64,000 bases of DNA from Paramagnetospirillum magneticum AMB-1 (lineage in GTDB: Bacteria; Pseudomonadota; Alphaproteobacteria; Rhodospirillales; Magnetospirillaceae): positions 3,093,943-3,157,942 of the forward strand of contig NC_007626.1 in the NCBI RefSeq assembly GCF_000009985.1, given 5' to 3'. This document shows, piece after piece, positions 33,808 through 43,012 of the stretch (position 1 is the stretch's first letter; each line of letters opens with the position of its first letter). Under the pieces are notes generated by a model. It ran no database searches. It had not been told where the DNA came from and saw only the letters and a list, made by a program, of their open reading frames with translations. A program made the translations under genes and the position numbers.

Positions 33808-35502
33808 TTACGCCGCCCGCACCGTCAAGCTGACGCAGCGACCCCGGGTGCCGCGTGGCGGCAGCGGGCTTGACGACGCGACCAGCGGAAATCGGGCACC
33901 GTCCTTGCGCAGCCCCATCCGGCGGTCCGGCGACACCACGGCGTCGATGTCGCCGCCGACCAGTTCGCCCGCGTCATAGCCGAACAGGGCCTCGGCGGCA
34001 GGATTGACCAGCAGGATGCGACCGGATTCATCCGTGACCATCATGCCGTCGGGTGCGGCCTCGATAATGCTGCGAAACCAGTTCTCGGTTTCCAGCAATT
34101 CCGCCTGCTGCGCTTCCATCTCCACCTGCTGCTCCTCCAACTGGGCGGCCTGCTTTTCCATGCGCTCGGCCTGCTCCTGGCTGGCTGCCAGAAGCTCGCG
34201 GGTACGCAGATTGCGGTCGAGAATCTCCAGGCTGGCGGACAAGATGGGCATCAGGGCTTCCAGCACGGCCTGCTCGCGGGCCGTGAACGGCTGGAACGAC
34301 GCCACCTCCAGCACACCCAGCACCCGCTCGCCGTGAATGACCGGCAGAACCATGATGCAGGCGGGCGGACCTTCGCCCAGGCCGGACCCGATACGGATAT
34401 AGTCCTTGGGCGCGGTCAGCACGATGGTCGCCCTCTCGACGACGCACTGGCCCACCAGCCCCTCGCCCTCGGCAAAGCAATTGCTCAGGTGCTTGCGCTC
34501 GCGGTAGCCATAGCTGGCCAGCAGGCTGTAGGCCCCCTGTCCGTCGGCCACGTAGAAGGCGCCGTGTCCGGCCCCTATCACCGGGGCGATTCGGGACACC
34601 GCGTCCTGGGTCAGGGTAACGAAGTCGTCGGCCCGCTGCAGAGCGGCCCCGATCTCCGCCACATGGGACTTCACCCAATGCTGCTCGTCAGCCTTGCGGT
34701 AGATGTCCTGCAGCACCCGGATGGAGCGGGCCAGGATGCCGATTTCGTTGGGATAGTCGGCATGGGGGATGGACGCCTCGACCTTTCCCGCCGCCAATTC
34801 CTCCACCGACCGGCTCAGGCGGTGGTTGGGACCGGTGATGGAGACCCCGATCAGTACGCCCAGCGCCGCCGACAGCATCGCGCCCAGGACCAAGAACAGG
34901 ACTGCGGTCCGCTTGGCCCCGTCGCTCTTGCGGCGGGCCTCCTCGACCGTCGCCTTGGACTGTCGCTCCTTGATCTTGCTTAGCGCGGTCAGGTCGTCGT
35001 CGGCCATATTGACCACGCTCATGAAGTCGGTGCTGGTGATGAACCGGGCCGCCGTCGACGGGTTGGCCTTTTCCCGCTCGATCAGGGCCAGGGCGTGTTC
35101 GACATTCTCGTTGAACCTACTGAAGTTCGTCGTGAACTTTTCGTCCTGGGCAAGGGTCTCCGGCCGGAAGAACCCCTTGCGCGCCTCGGCCATCTCCGCC
35201 CGCAAAGTCTCGCGCGCCGCCATCACCTGGGTTCTTGCCCTATCGCGAGTCACGTCATCCTGAGCGATCATCATCTGGCGCATGGCGCGGCCCATGTAGA
35301 TCAGGTTGATGTTGGCTTCCTTGACGTGGGAAATGCCGAGCAGGTCGGTTTCATACATCCGCTCCATATCGGCCTCGATCTCTCCCAGGCTGGACAGAGA
35401 CGTCAGGCCGATCACCAGGGCCACCAGGATGCCCGCGGAAAAGCCGATCACCAGCTTGGTGGTGAGCCTGAGGCGCTCGACGGTATTCAAGAGGGCTTTC
35501 AT
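33808..35502 (-). CDS. Membrane GAF-PAS sensor protein lacking an output domain
   Basis: 564 residues starting MKALLNTVERLRLTTKL. Two membrane helices (about 18-40 and 190-212) flank a four-helix-bundle MCP-like sensor; then HAMP, a GAF domain (GEGLVGQCVVERATIVL, about 290-430), a Q/E-rich coiled coil (QAERMEKQAAQLEEQQVEMEAQQAELL, given here as the zone 445-475) and a PAS domain (GMMVTDESGRILLVNPAAEALFGY). It stops after PAS, with no kinase, HPt, receiver or methyl-accepting domain. It resembles the 814-residue protein upstream without its HPt end. RBS AAAGGAC fixes the start. Confidence 0.85.
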   Translation of the reverse strand: MKALLNTVERLRLTTKLVIGFSAGILVALVIGLTSLSSLGEIEADMERMYETDLLGISHVKEANINLIYMGRAMRQMMIAQDDVTRDRARTQVMAARETLRAEMAEARKGFFRPETLAQDEKFTTNFSRFNENVEHALALIEREKANPSTAARFITSTDFMSVVNMADDDLTALSKIKERQSKATVEEARRKSDGAKRTAVLFLVLGAMLSAALGVLIGVSITGPNHRLSRSVEELAAGKVEASIPHADYPNEIGILARSIRVLQDIYRKADEQHWVKSHVAEIGAALQRADDFVTLTQDAVSRIAPVIGAGHGAFYVADGQGAYSLLASYGYRERKHLSNCFAEGEGLVGQCVVERATIVLTAPKDYIRIGSGLGEGPPACIMVLPVIHGERVLGVLEVASFQPFTAREQAVLEALMPILSASLEILDRNLRTRELLAASQEQAERMEKQAAQLEEQQVEMEAQQAELLETENWFRSIIEAAPDGMMVTDESGRILLVNPAAEALFGYDAGELVGGDIDAVVSPDRRMGLRKDGARFPLVASSSPLPPRGTRGRCVSLTVRAA

Positions 35503-35522
35503 GGAGGGTCCTTTCCAGACGT

Positions 35523-36944
35523 TCAACGGCGCCGACGGAACAGCCGGTGGTAGTGGTCGACGGGGCCGAACAACGAATTCCCGATGAAGCTGAGGGACTC
35601 GGATTGCCCGATGAACAGCAACCCAAACGGCCTCAGAGCCTGATGAAACGTCTTCACCAAGCTGTCCTGCAGCGCACTTTTCATATAAATCAATAGGTTG
35701 CGGCAACTTATCAGATCAAGATCGGCCGGTGGCGCCCCGGCCAGCACGTCGCGCCGTTCGAAAGTGACGCCGGCTCGAAGTTCCGGCGTCACCTCGTAAT
35801 GCTGCCCCCGCGCCACGAAATAGCGGTCGCGCAGGATGTCCTCCGTCTCCTTGAAGGCCGTCTTGCGATAGAGCCCCTCGCGGGCCATGGCCAGGGCCTC
35901 CGGATTGAGATCGGTGGCGGTGATGGCCATGGGCTGATCGCGGCCGAGACGCCCGGCCAGTTCCCTCAGGACGATGGCCAGGGTGAAGGCCTCCTCGCCC
36001 GAGGCGCAGCCGGGCACCCAGACCCGGACAGGCTCCGACGCGGGCTTTTCCGCCAGGGCCGCCGCCAGGGCTCGCTCCAGCACGCGAAACGAGTCCCGGT
36101 CGCGAAAGAACGAGGATACCGAAACCAGGAACAGACGTTGCAGCACATGTAATTCCTCGGGGTCGCGGCGGATCAGCGCCAGATAGGCGGCGCCCGACCC
36201 AATCCCCAGGATGGATTTCCGCTTTTCCAGCCGACGCAGCAGGGTCTCCTCCTTGTAGCTGGAAAAATCGACGCCGGTGGCCCGGTGCACCCTGGCGACC
36301 AGATCCCGCAATTCATTCAGGTCCGCTCCCGTCGCCGTCTCCAGATGGGCCACCTCACCGGCTGCGGGGGCCGAACAGGAGAGACGCGCGGCCAGGGCGT
36401 CCCCCATCTTTTCCGCCGACAGGACCTGATCGATCTGCCGGGCACCGATGGCGGCACTGGGCATGCCGTCGAACTTGGCCTCGGACGGCTCCTGCGCCAG
36501 CGTCGTCCCGCCGCGGCTCTTGATCGACCGGCACCCGACGACACCGTCGGACCCGGCGCCGGACAGTATGATGCCGATCCCCGCCGGGCCACAGCTCTCG
36601 GCGATGGACGTCAGCAAGGCATTGATCGACGGAGTCGATAGATGCTCGGGTGCCGGATCGCGCAGCGCCAGCGCACCGTCGCCCACATGTCCCTCCCGGC
36701 CGGCGGGAATGACCAGCACCGTATCGGCCAGCAGTCTGCTCCCATGGACGGCCAGCCTGACCGGCAGGGCGGATTCCCGCTGGATCAGCCTGACCACCAG
36801 ATCGCTGTGGCCGTTATCGGCCATGTGCTGGGCCACCACGTAGGCGATGCGCCCGGTGGGGCGCAGCCGGGCGAACATCAGCAGCATGGCCTCCAACCCG
36901 CCGGCCGATGCGCCGATTCCCGCCACGTAAAGCGGCGCCGTCAT
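35523..36944 (-). CDS. CheB methylesterase - CheR methyltransferase fusion
   Basis: 473 residues. Residues 1-185 are a CheB-type methylesterase (GIGASAGGLEAM with the active-site serine, AQHMADNGHSDL, LSGAGSDGVVGCRSIKSRGG), with no receiver domain; residues about 200-470 are CheR (FSSYKEETLLRRLEKRKS, FFRDRDSF, VWVPGCASGEEAFTLAI, DLISCRNLLIYM). These fusions occur in non-canonical chemosensory systems with PAS and kinase partners. ATGA-coupled to the HPt sensor gene upstream. No MCP methylation-helix partner is present in the window, so its substrate is an open question. Confidence 0.92.
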   Translation of the reverse strand: MTAPLYVAGIGASAGGLEAMLLMFARLRPTGRIAYVVAQHMADNGHSDLVVRLIQRESALPVRLAVHGSRLLADTVLVIPAGREGHVGDGALALRDPAPEHLSTPSINALLTSIAESCGPAGIGIILSGAGSDGVVGCRSIKSRGGTTLAQEPSEAKFDGMPSAAIGARQIDQVLSAEKMGDALAARLSCSAPAAGEVAHLETATGADLNELRDLVARVHRATGVDFSSYKEETLLRRLEKRKSILGIGSGAAYLALIRRDPEELHVLQRLFLVSVSSFFRDRDSFRVLERALAAALAEKPASEPVRVWVPGCASGEEAFTLAIVLRELAGRLGRDQPMAITATDLNPEALAMAREGLYRKTAFKETEDILRDRYFVARGQHYEVTPELRAGVTFERRDVLAGAPPADLDLISCRNLLIYMKSALQDSLVKTFHQALRPFGLLFIGQSESLSFIGNSLFGPVDHYHRLFRRRR

Positions 36945-39385
36945 GGGACCTTGACCTTCCCGAGCTGCACCAGGGCTTCGTCCAGGTCGCAATCGTCAAT
37001 GGCCTTGGCCACCGGTTGCAAGGCGGTGGCCAGCGCGGTGCCCGCCAGCTTGGGCAGCAGCCCTTCCAGCAGGTCGCCCGCCTCGGAATCGCTGTCTTCC
37101 AGCAATGCCGCCAGCTTGCCCAGGGCCACCCACACCTCGGCGTCGGAGATGGCGGGGGCCGTGGACGGCTCCGCCCCCTCCAGGCGGCGCAGGCCCGCCA
37201 TGACCGGCTCCAGTTCGGCCAGGGTGTTGGACAGCAGGACCTCGATCTCGTCCTGCGGGCCTCCCTCCTTGCAGGCATGTTCCAACGCGGCCGCCGCGGC
37301 TTGCAGGCCCTTGGCGCCGATATTCCCGGCGGTGCCCTTCAGCGTATGGGCGGCCCGGGTGGCGGCGGACGGATCGGAATCAGCCTGGGCGGCGGCGAAA
37401 AGCTCGGCGAATCGCCCCTGCCCCTCCCGGAACTTGATCAGCATCCGGGTGTAGAGCGACAGCTTGTTGGCCATGGTCGCCAAGCCCGCCTTCACATCGA
37501 TGCCGGGCAGATCGGGAAGGGCATCGGCAGACCGAGCCGCCGGCATGGCTTCAGGGGCCGGCTTGGTCTCAGGGGCCGGCTCTGGCGCGGGTGCGATGGG
37601 CTCGGGCAGAGGGGGGGCAGCCCCCGGCCACGGCTCAGGGGCCGGCACCTCCCCCACGACAATCTCGCGAAGGGATACGCAGATGCACCCGCCGTGGCCA
37701 CCGATGGTGGGCAAGCGGGACAGGCCAGCCACTAGCGGAAAGACGGTGTCGTCCCTCCGGACGCCCTGTAGCCGGTGCCCCTGCCGTGTCCCATAGTCCT
37801 GCCGCATCAGGGCGGGAATCAGGGGCTCGACGGGCCGCCCGGTCAATTCGCCGCTCCCATGGCCGAACATGGCTTCAGCTTGGGGATTGATCAGGATGAT
37901 CATTCCACGATCATCGATCACCAGCATGCCGTCGGGCGCCGCCTCGATAATGCCGCGATACCAGGCCTCGGTGGCACGGATCTCGGTCTGCTGCGCCTCC
38001 AGTTCGACGGCCTGTTCCTCCAGGCGGGCGGCCTGCTTTTCCATGCTTTCGGCCTGACGCCGGGTCTCGTCCAGCAGGTCCCGGGTCTTGACCGTCCGGC
38101 CGAGGATTTCCATGGTCATGGCCAGGGCGGGCAGAATTCCTTCCAGCAGAGCCTCCTGATCGGGACCGAAGCGATCGAAGGCCGCCAGTTCCACCACGGC
38201 CATGAGTCTCGCGTTATGCAGCACCGGCAGAGCCGCGATGACACGCGGCGGCGCTTCGCCCAGAGCGGAGCCGATATGGACATAATCCTCGGGCGGGTCG
38301 GTGATGACGATGGGCTGACGTTCCAAGGCGCATTGCCCCACCACCCCCTGGCCCAGCCGGAAGGTCTGGTGGACCGATTTGCGCTCGAGATGGGCATAGC
38401 TGCCCAGCAGACGCAGATGGCGCTCCTCCTCCTCCCAGACATAGAACACGCCACGTCCCACATTCAGCAGCGGCGCGATGGCGGCCAGGAAGTTGCGGGC
38501 CAGGACGGGAAGGGATTCCGCCGTCTGCAGTTCGGCCTGAATGGCGGCCTGATTGGTCTTGATCCAACGTTGCGCTCCCATGCGCCGGGCTTCCGCCTGC
38601 AGCACGCCGATGGCCCGGGACAACTCCCCAAATTCGTTGGGATAATCGGCAAAGGGCAGCGACCGATCCAAATTGCCCTGCGCCATCTCCGCGACGGAAT
38701 CCCGGAGCCGGAACAGCGGCAGGCGGATGGAGCGCCCGATCAGACGGCTGGCGCCCAGGGCGACCGCCACACCACACACCAGCAACGCCGCGAACAGCCA
38801 GAGGCTGGCCATGGCCGAAGCCACGGCATCGTGCGCCGCCGCATCGAGGTTGGCATCACTGATCTCTGCCCCTTGGACCAGCAACTGCTCGACGGCGGCA
38901 CCGGCATGCTGGAACTCGGCTGAGCCTACCAGGGCCCGGGCCTCGTCCTCCCGCCCCTGCTCCAGGCGAGACAGCGCCCGGTCCACCAGCACGCCATAGG
39001 CGACATAAAGCCGCTCGAAGCGGTCGATCAGTTCACCGTTTTCTTTCTTCAGCAACCTGGGGCGGATTTCCGCGCCGGTCTTGCGGATCCGCTTGCGGGC
39101 GTCCTCGAGCTGGCGAAGGGCCTCCTGGCGGGCGGGCGCGTCGGCTGCCAGGATGGCCTGGCGAAGCGCACGGCCGATCACGGCGTAATCCGCCTGGAGG
39201 CCCTTGATGCTCAAAGCCACCCGCACCCCCGCGCCAGCCAGCAATTCCATGCTCCGGCTGAGGCGAAGCTGGCTCGAGACCCCAAACACACCCACACCGA
39301 TGACGATGACCATGGTGATCAGAGAGCCCAACACCAGCTTTCGGCCCAGAGTCCACCGCTCCATGGCGGTCAGCAGGGCTTTCAT
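36941..39385 (-). CDS. Membrane 4HB-HAMP-GAF-PAS sensor with C-terminal HPt
   Basis: 814 residues. A four-helix-bundle periplasmic sensor flanked by helices (about 16-38 and 185-210), HAMP, GAF (LGQGVVGQCALERQPIVI, about 300-430), coiled coil, PAS (PDGMLVIDDRGMIILINPQAEAMFGH), a proline-rich linker (about 590-620) and an HPt domain with RAAHTLKGTAGNIGAKG near residue 682. HPt lets it relay phosphate but there is no kinase domain. It ends in a further helical bundle. ATGA junctions to the neighbours on both sides. Confidence 0.88.
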   Translation of the reverse strand: MKALLTAMERWTLGRKLVLGSLITMVIVIGVGVFGVSSQLRLSRSMELLAGAGVRVALSIKGLQADYAVIGRALRQAILAADAPARQEALRQLEDARKRIRKTGAEIRPRLLKKENGELIDRFERLYVAYGVLVDRALSRLEQGREDEARALVGSAEFQHAGAAVEQLLVQGAEISDANLDAAAHDAVASAMASLWLFAALLVCGVAVALGASRLIGRSIRLPLFRLRDSVAEMAQGNLDRSLPFADYPNEFGELSRAIGVLQAEARRMGAQRWIKTNQAAIQAELQTAESLPVLARNFLAAIAPLLNVGRGVFYVWEEEERHLRLLGSYAHLERKSVHQTFRLGQGVVGQCALERQPIVITDPPEDYVHIGSALGEAPPRVIAALPVLHNARLMAVVELAAFDRFGPDQEALLEGILPALAMTMEILGRTVKTRDLLDETRRQAESMEKQAARLEEQAVELEAQQTEIRATEAWYRGIIEAAPDGMLVIDDRGMIILINPQAEAMFGHGSGELTGRPVEPLIPALMRQDYGTRQGHRLQGVRRDDTVFPLVAGLSRLPTIGGHGGCICVSLREIVVGEVPAPEPWPGAAPPLPEPIAPAPEPAPETKPAPEAMPAARSADALPDLPGIDVKAGLATMANKLSLYTRMLIKFREGQGRFAELFAAAQADSDPSAATRAAHTLKGTAGNIGAKGLQAAAAALEHACKEGGPQDEIEVLLSNTLAELEPVMAGLRRLEGAEPSTAPAISDAEVWVALGKLAALLEDSDSEAGDLLEGLLPKLAGTALATALQPVAKAIDDCDLDEALVQLGKVKVP

Positions 39386-41343
39386 GGAGCCCCTCCTGAC
39401 CGACTGATGGCGCTGAGGTCGACGAACGCCCCGACAAGACCACCGGGCAAGCCATTGGGGTCGGCGAAGCCCGATAGGAAATACAGGATGTCATGTGTCC
39501 TGCCATCAGCAAGAGGGAGGGACAGGTCACGCCGGCCGCGGCCGATGGCAGCGATGATCTCTTCGCTCTCGGACTGAAAGACGGCACGGGACGCCTCGGG
39601 CAGAAACTCCAGGTCGATCATTCTCCGGCCGGTCAGGTTCTCCTTGCCGATTCCGAACGCCACCTCAAAGGCACGGTTGGCGCCCAGGAAGCGTGAGTGG
39701 GCGTCCAGGGTAAACACAGGGTAGGGCATGGCATCCACCAGCACCTGCTGGAAAGCCAGTTGCTCCCCCTTGGCCCGCTCAGCCACCGAGGCCTCTTCCA
39801 GCCTCTCCTCGGTACGCTGATGCTGGCGGACCAGTTCCAGGTTGAGCGCCAGGATGCGGACCAGATCCTCGAATTGCTGGGTGGCCTCCTCATCGGGAAC
39901 CCCGAGCACGGCGACCTCCACCACGCCCAGCACCGCGTCGTTCAGTTGGACCGGGGCCATGATCACCGCCCCCGGCCGGGTCTCCCCAAGCCCCGATTCG
40001 ATGATCCACGGCCCCTCGGCGGGGGTTACGACCACACGCAGGCGGCCCGAGCAGGCACATTCCCCCAGCAATCCCTCGCCGTCGGATATCTCCGGCGCCA
40101 CGGCCGCGCCGACCGCATAGCCGGCGGCAAGCGACATGGTTGTCCCGCCACTCCCGGCCCGGACATAGACCAGCCCCTGCAGCGTCCCGATCAGCGCGCG
40201 GGATTCACGCAGGAAGCAATCGGCCAAGTCGGAAACGGTCTTGGCCTGCTGCAGCCGCATGGCGGCGGCGGCCAGTTGCGCCTTGCGCTCGGCCATGGAT
40301 TGCTGGGTCCGGGCGAACTCCGCCAGCCGATCGGCCGAAACCTGCTGCGCATGGCGGCTGCGCAGCATATTGAGCAAGGCGAGCAGCAAGGACCCGGCCA
40401 CAGCGGCCGCAGCGGCGCCAAGGACGGCGCTGCCGGCCAGGGGCACCGTACGCGAGAGATCCTCCATCAGCACCAGGGTCCAATCGCCGAAGGGATCGTT
40501 CCATTGCACCCGGGCCCTGGCCACGGCATAGCTCCGGCCATCAAGTCGCACGCGCCCCTCTCGCGTGGAAAAGGGCAGGATCGAAGGCTCGGCCGTCTCG
40601 AACATGGCCCCGAACTGCTTCAGATCCCGAATGGCGGCAAGATCGGCGGCACTGGGCCGCTCGGCCAGAAAGCCGATCCATTCGCCGCGACTGCCGGCAA
40701 AGACCACGCCCTGGGGCGACAGAAGCAGGCTGATATCCGCCTTGTCGCGCAGCATGGCATCGATCTTCGACAGATCGGTCCGCGCCACCACCCCCCCGAC
40801 GGCCGGCCCAGTCCTGGTGGTATCGGAAAAGATCGGGGCGGTGAAGTAGAGAGAGCGGTCTCCACGGGCCAGACTGACGGCGGCGTAGACATTTTCCTTG
40901 CTCTGCATGGCCATCTGGAAATACGGCCGAAATCTGACATTGGTGCCCGTGGACGGGCGGCCGCTGCTGTCCCACGAAGAGTGGACCACCCCGTCCTGGC
41001 CGACCAGGAAGACACCATGCGCGGCATGGGCTCCGGCAACGCTACCCAGCATGCCCACCATTCTGGGGCTGTTGGGTGGCACGGCTCCCATGGCCTCGCC
41101 CTTGATCTCGCCATCAAGCAGTCCAAGGACCGCAACCGCCCCCATGAGATTGCCATTGAGGGTCTGGGACATGATCTCGATACCGTGGCGATACGCCTCG
41201 GATTGCAAAAGAGAGAGGCGTCCCTGCTCCTTGACCTCGTTTGCAATGAAGAATGAACACAAGCCAATGACGCCGGTCATCGCAGCCAACAGAAGCCGCG
41301 ACAAATTCAGCCTGAGTGCAATGAACCGACCAACACTGTCCAT
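39382..41343 (-). CDS. Membrane dCache-GAF-PAS sensor protein
   Basis: 653 residues. Two membrane helices (about 20-40 and 300-325) enclose a double-Cache-like periplasmic sensor (GVVHSSWDSSGRPSTGTNVRFRPYF, IFSDTTRTGPAVGGVVARTDLS, FGDWTLVLMEDL). Then a GAF domain (about 370-500) and PAS (about 520-640, VDAMPYPVFTLDAHSRFLGANRAFEVAFG). No catalytic or relay output is visible. I use the ATG at 41343 (GGTGGG upstream); longer starts exist at 41358 and 41373. First gene of the minus-strand signalling unit. Confidence 0.85.
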   Translation of the reverse strand: MDSVGRFIALRLNLSRLLLAAMTGVIGLCSFFIANEVKEQGRLSLLQSEAYRHGIEIMSQTLNGNLMGAVAVLGLLDGEIKGEAMGAVPPNSPRMVGMLGSVAGAHAAHGVFLVGQDGVVHSSWDSSGRPSTGTNVRFRPYFQMAMQSKENVYAAVSLARGDRSLYFTAPIFSDTTRTGPAVGGVVARTDLSKIDAMLRDKADISLLLSPQGVVFAGSRGEWIGFLAERPSAADLAAIRDLKQFGAMFETAEPSILPFSTREGRVRLDGRSYAVARARVQWNDPFGDWTLVLMEDLSRTVPLAGSAVLGAAAAAVAGSLLLALLNMLRSRHAQQVSADRLAEFARTQQSMAERKAQLAAAAMRLQQAKTVSDLADCFLRESRALIGTLQGLVYVRAGSGGTTMSLAAGYAVGAAVAPEISDGEGLLGECACSGRLRVVVTPAEGPWIIESGLGETRPGAVIMAPVQLNDAVLGVVEVAVLGVPDEEATQQFEDLVRILALNLELVRQHQRTEERLEEASVAERAKGEQLAFQQVLVDAMPYPVFTLDAHSRFLGANRAFEVAFGIGKENLTGRRMIDLEFLPEASRAVFQSESEEIIAAIGRGRRDLSLPLADGRTHDILYFLSGFADPNGLPGGLVGAFVDLSAISRSGGAP

Positions 41344-41659
41344 AGACCCACCAACCATGAACAACACCAGCACATATGTCGCCGGAATCCATACCTCACG
41401 GCACGGAACATCGTGACAATATTACTGCAATCCACAAACCGGCATCCCCACCCATACGGAGTAGATTATGCCAAATGTTGGGAGGGCGATAGATGTTATG
41501 CGCGCGGACTGAGATTCGTCCGCGCCGGGAATGGCGGCCGGCCCCACACCCGACGATAGGTACTATACCCACACTTTATCGCCCAGTTCCCTGTTGACGC
41601 AACCATGTGTAATACGGAATAAAATAGAGAAAATAAATAGGTGCAGGGAGCTTGGGGAA
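41344..41659. other. Divergent intergenic region of the signalling island
   Basis: About 316 bases between the dCache sensor and the acyltransferase gene. It contains TTGACG (41594-41599) and an AT-rich AATAAA (41618-41623) about 17-18 bases later, a plausible sigma-70 promoter for the plus-strand genes. AT-rich patches (41380-41440) may hold the minus-strand promoter. No gene seen. Confidence 0.4.
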
Positions 41660-42985
41660 ATGGCGTTGCCCGTCGGCGTGATCAATCTTGAATGTCTGAT
41701 GAATCGGGCAAATATCCTGTTCACCAGCGGGTACAGGTTTAAAGGCGACCTTAATTTATCAAACATTAAAGACGCATTTGTTGCGGTGACTGAACGCGTC
41801 GAAAAGTTTCGCCACCGGCTGCACTTCGAGGCCCAGGATAATTTTCATTGGACTCCTGCTTCGGGCGCCGACACCCGCTTTCATGTCGTGAGCGGCGACG
41901 ACATCGACCATGAATTCAACGAGTTGTGCCGCGACAGCCTATCGCTGGTCGATGACGGCAGGCGCTGCCCCATGGCCCTGACGGTCATTCGCAATGCCAA
42001 GGCCCCCCATGATTTCATCATCGCCCAGACCAGTGAACACACCTATGTGGATGCCCGCAGCGCCGAGACGATCTTCAACCTGATCGTCGATTACTACAAT
42101 GCCCTGTGCCGCGGCGATCACGCCGCGCTTTCAAAGATCTTGGACGCGGCGGAAAGCATCGTCACCCTGGGCAGCCACGAGGCCGCCAACATCATCGCCG
42201 CCGAGGGCTATGACCGCGACGGCAATATCGAGGGCCTGACCGCCTACCCCGTCGCGGATGTGGGCGGCTATGCCATTCCGCTCGCCGACGTCCCCGGCTG
42301 CCTCGACGCCTACAAGAAGCAGCGCTTTGCTCCCATCGTGCAGTTCTTTAGCATCGGCGAGCTTTTGAAGCGCTGCCGCGCCCGCTATCCCGAGGTCACC
42401 CAGAACAGCGTGGTCTGCGCCGCCCTGGCCAAGGGGTTCTACAACCTGAATCTTCGGGAACGGGGAGCGCCGGACAGCCATATCATCAGCTTCAAGATGC
42501 TGTCCGACCTCCTGAAGCCTGAATTGCGGGCCAAATACAGCGGCAATTACATCGCCTTCGTCCCGGTCAGCGTCGACGGTCATCTGCCCATCGAGGAGAT
42601 GGCCAAGTCCATCCATGACCGCATCCGCCACTTCAAGGACAGCAAGCTGGACCTGACCATCTTCAAGCTGACCGAGGAGGCCGTAGAGGCGGCGCTGGTC
42701 GGCACGGTCGACGACCCGTTGTCCTTCGTGGTCACCAATTGGAACAACTACCGCTTCCTGAACTCCACCGAGTATCTGCACGGCTGCCATTCGGTGCGCC
42801 ATCAAAGCGGCGTCAATATCGAGCCCAAGGACACCCTGGGCGCCATCCTGGTCAACCGGCCCATCCTGGTGATCAACATGTCGCCCGGACAGGAATTGTG
42901 CCTGTCCCTCTTCCCCTCGCTGCGCGCCGAGGCGGAGAACCGCCAGGTCGCCGGCGCCATCGGCGATGTCTTCCGTCAGTATTGA
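41660..42985 (+). CDS. Condensation/CAT-fold acyltransferase-like protein
   Basis: 441 residues. The central QTSEHTYVDARSAE segment near residue 128 matches the HxxxD motif of chloramphenicol-acetyltransferase/condensation-fold enzymes, and later blocks (LAKGFYNLNLRERG, FVPVSVDGHLPIEEMAKSIHDRI, FVVTNWNNYRF) fit the second half of that fold. No carrier, adenylation or other NRPS domain is present. I use the ATG at 41660, where GGGAG is well placed, not the upstream in-frame start at 41531. It precedes the giant kinase gene by 27 bases, which suggests signal-related acyl transfer; substrate unknown. Confidence 0.75.
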   Translation: MALPVGVINLECLMNRANILFTSGYRFKGDLNLSNIKDAFVAVTERVEKFRHRLHFEAQDNFHWTPASGADTRFHVVSGDDIDHEFNELCRDSLSLVDDGRRCPMALTVIRNAKAPHDFIIAQTSEHTYVDARSAETIFNLIVDYYNALCRGDHAALSKILDAAESIVTLGSHEAANIIAAEGYDRDGNIEGLTAYPVADVGGYAIPLADVPGCLDAYKKQRFAPIVQFFSIGELLKRCRARYPEVTQNSVVCAALAKGFYNLNLRERGAPDSHIISFKMLSDLLKPELRAKYSGNYIAFVPVSVDGHLPIEEMAKSIHDRIRHFKDSKLDLTIFKLTEEAVEAALVGTVDDPLSFVVTNWNNYRFLNSTEYLHGCHSVRHQSGVNIEPKDTLGAILVNRPILVINMSPGQELCLSLFPSLRAEAENRQVAGAIGDVFRQY

Positions 42986-43012
42986 GGTGCGGCTCGAACC
43001 GGCAGGAACACC

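Noticed and set aside
37541..37660. Tandem repeat array in the 814-residue sensor gene
   Set aside because: The repetitive sequence is a Pro/Ala/Glu-rich linker within a coding region, not a DNA repeat family or CRISPR.
41531..41659. Upstream extension of the acyltransferase gene
   Set aside because: The extra 43 codons overlap a promoter-like AT-rich zone; the ATG at 41660 has the better ribosome binding site and starts the conserved-looking part.
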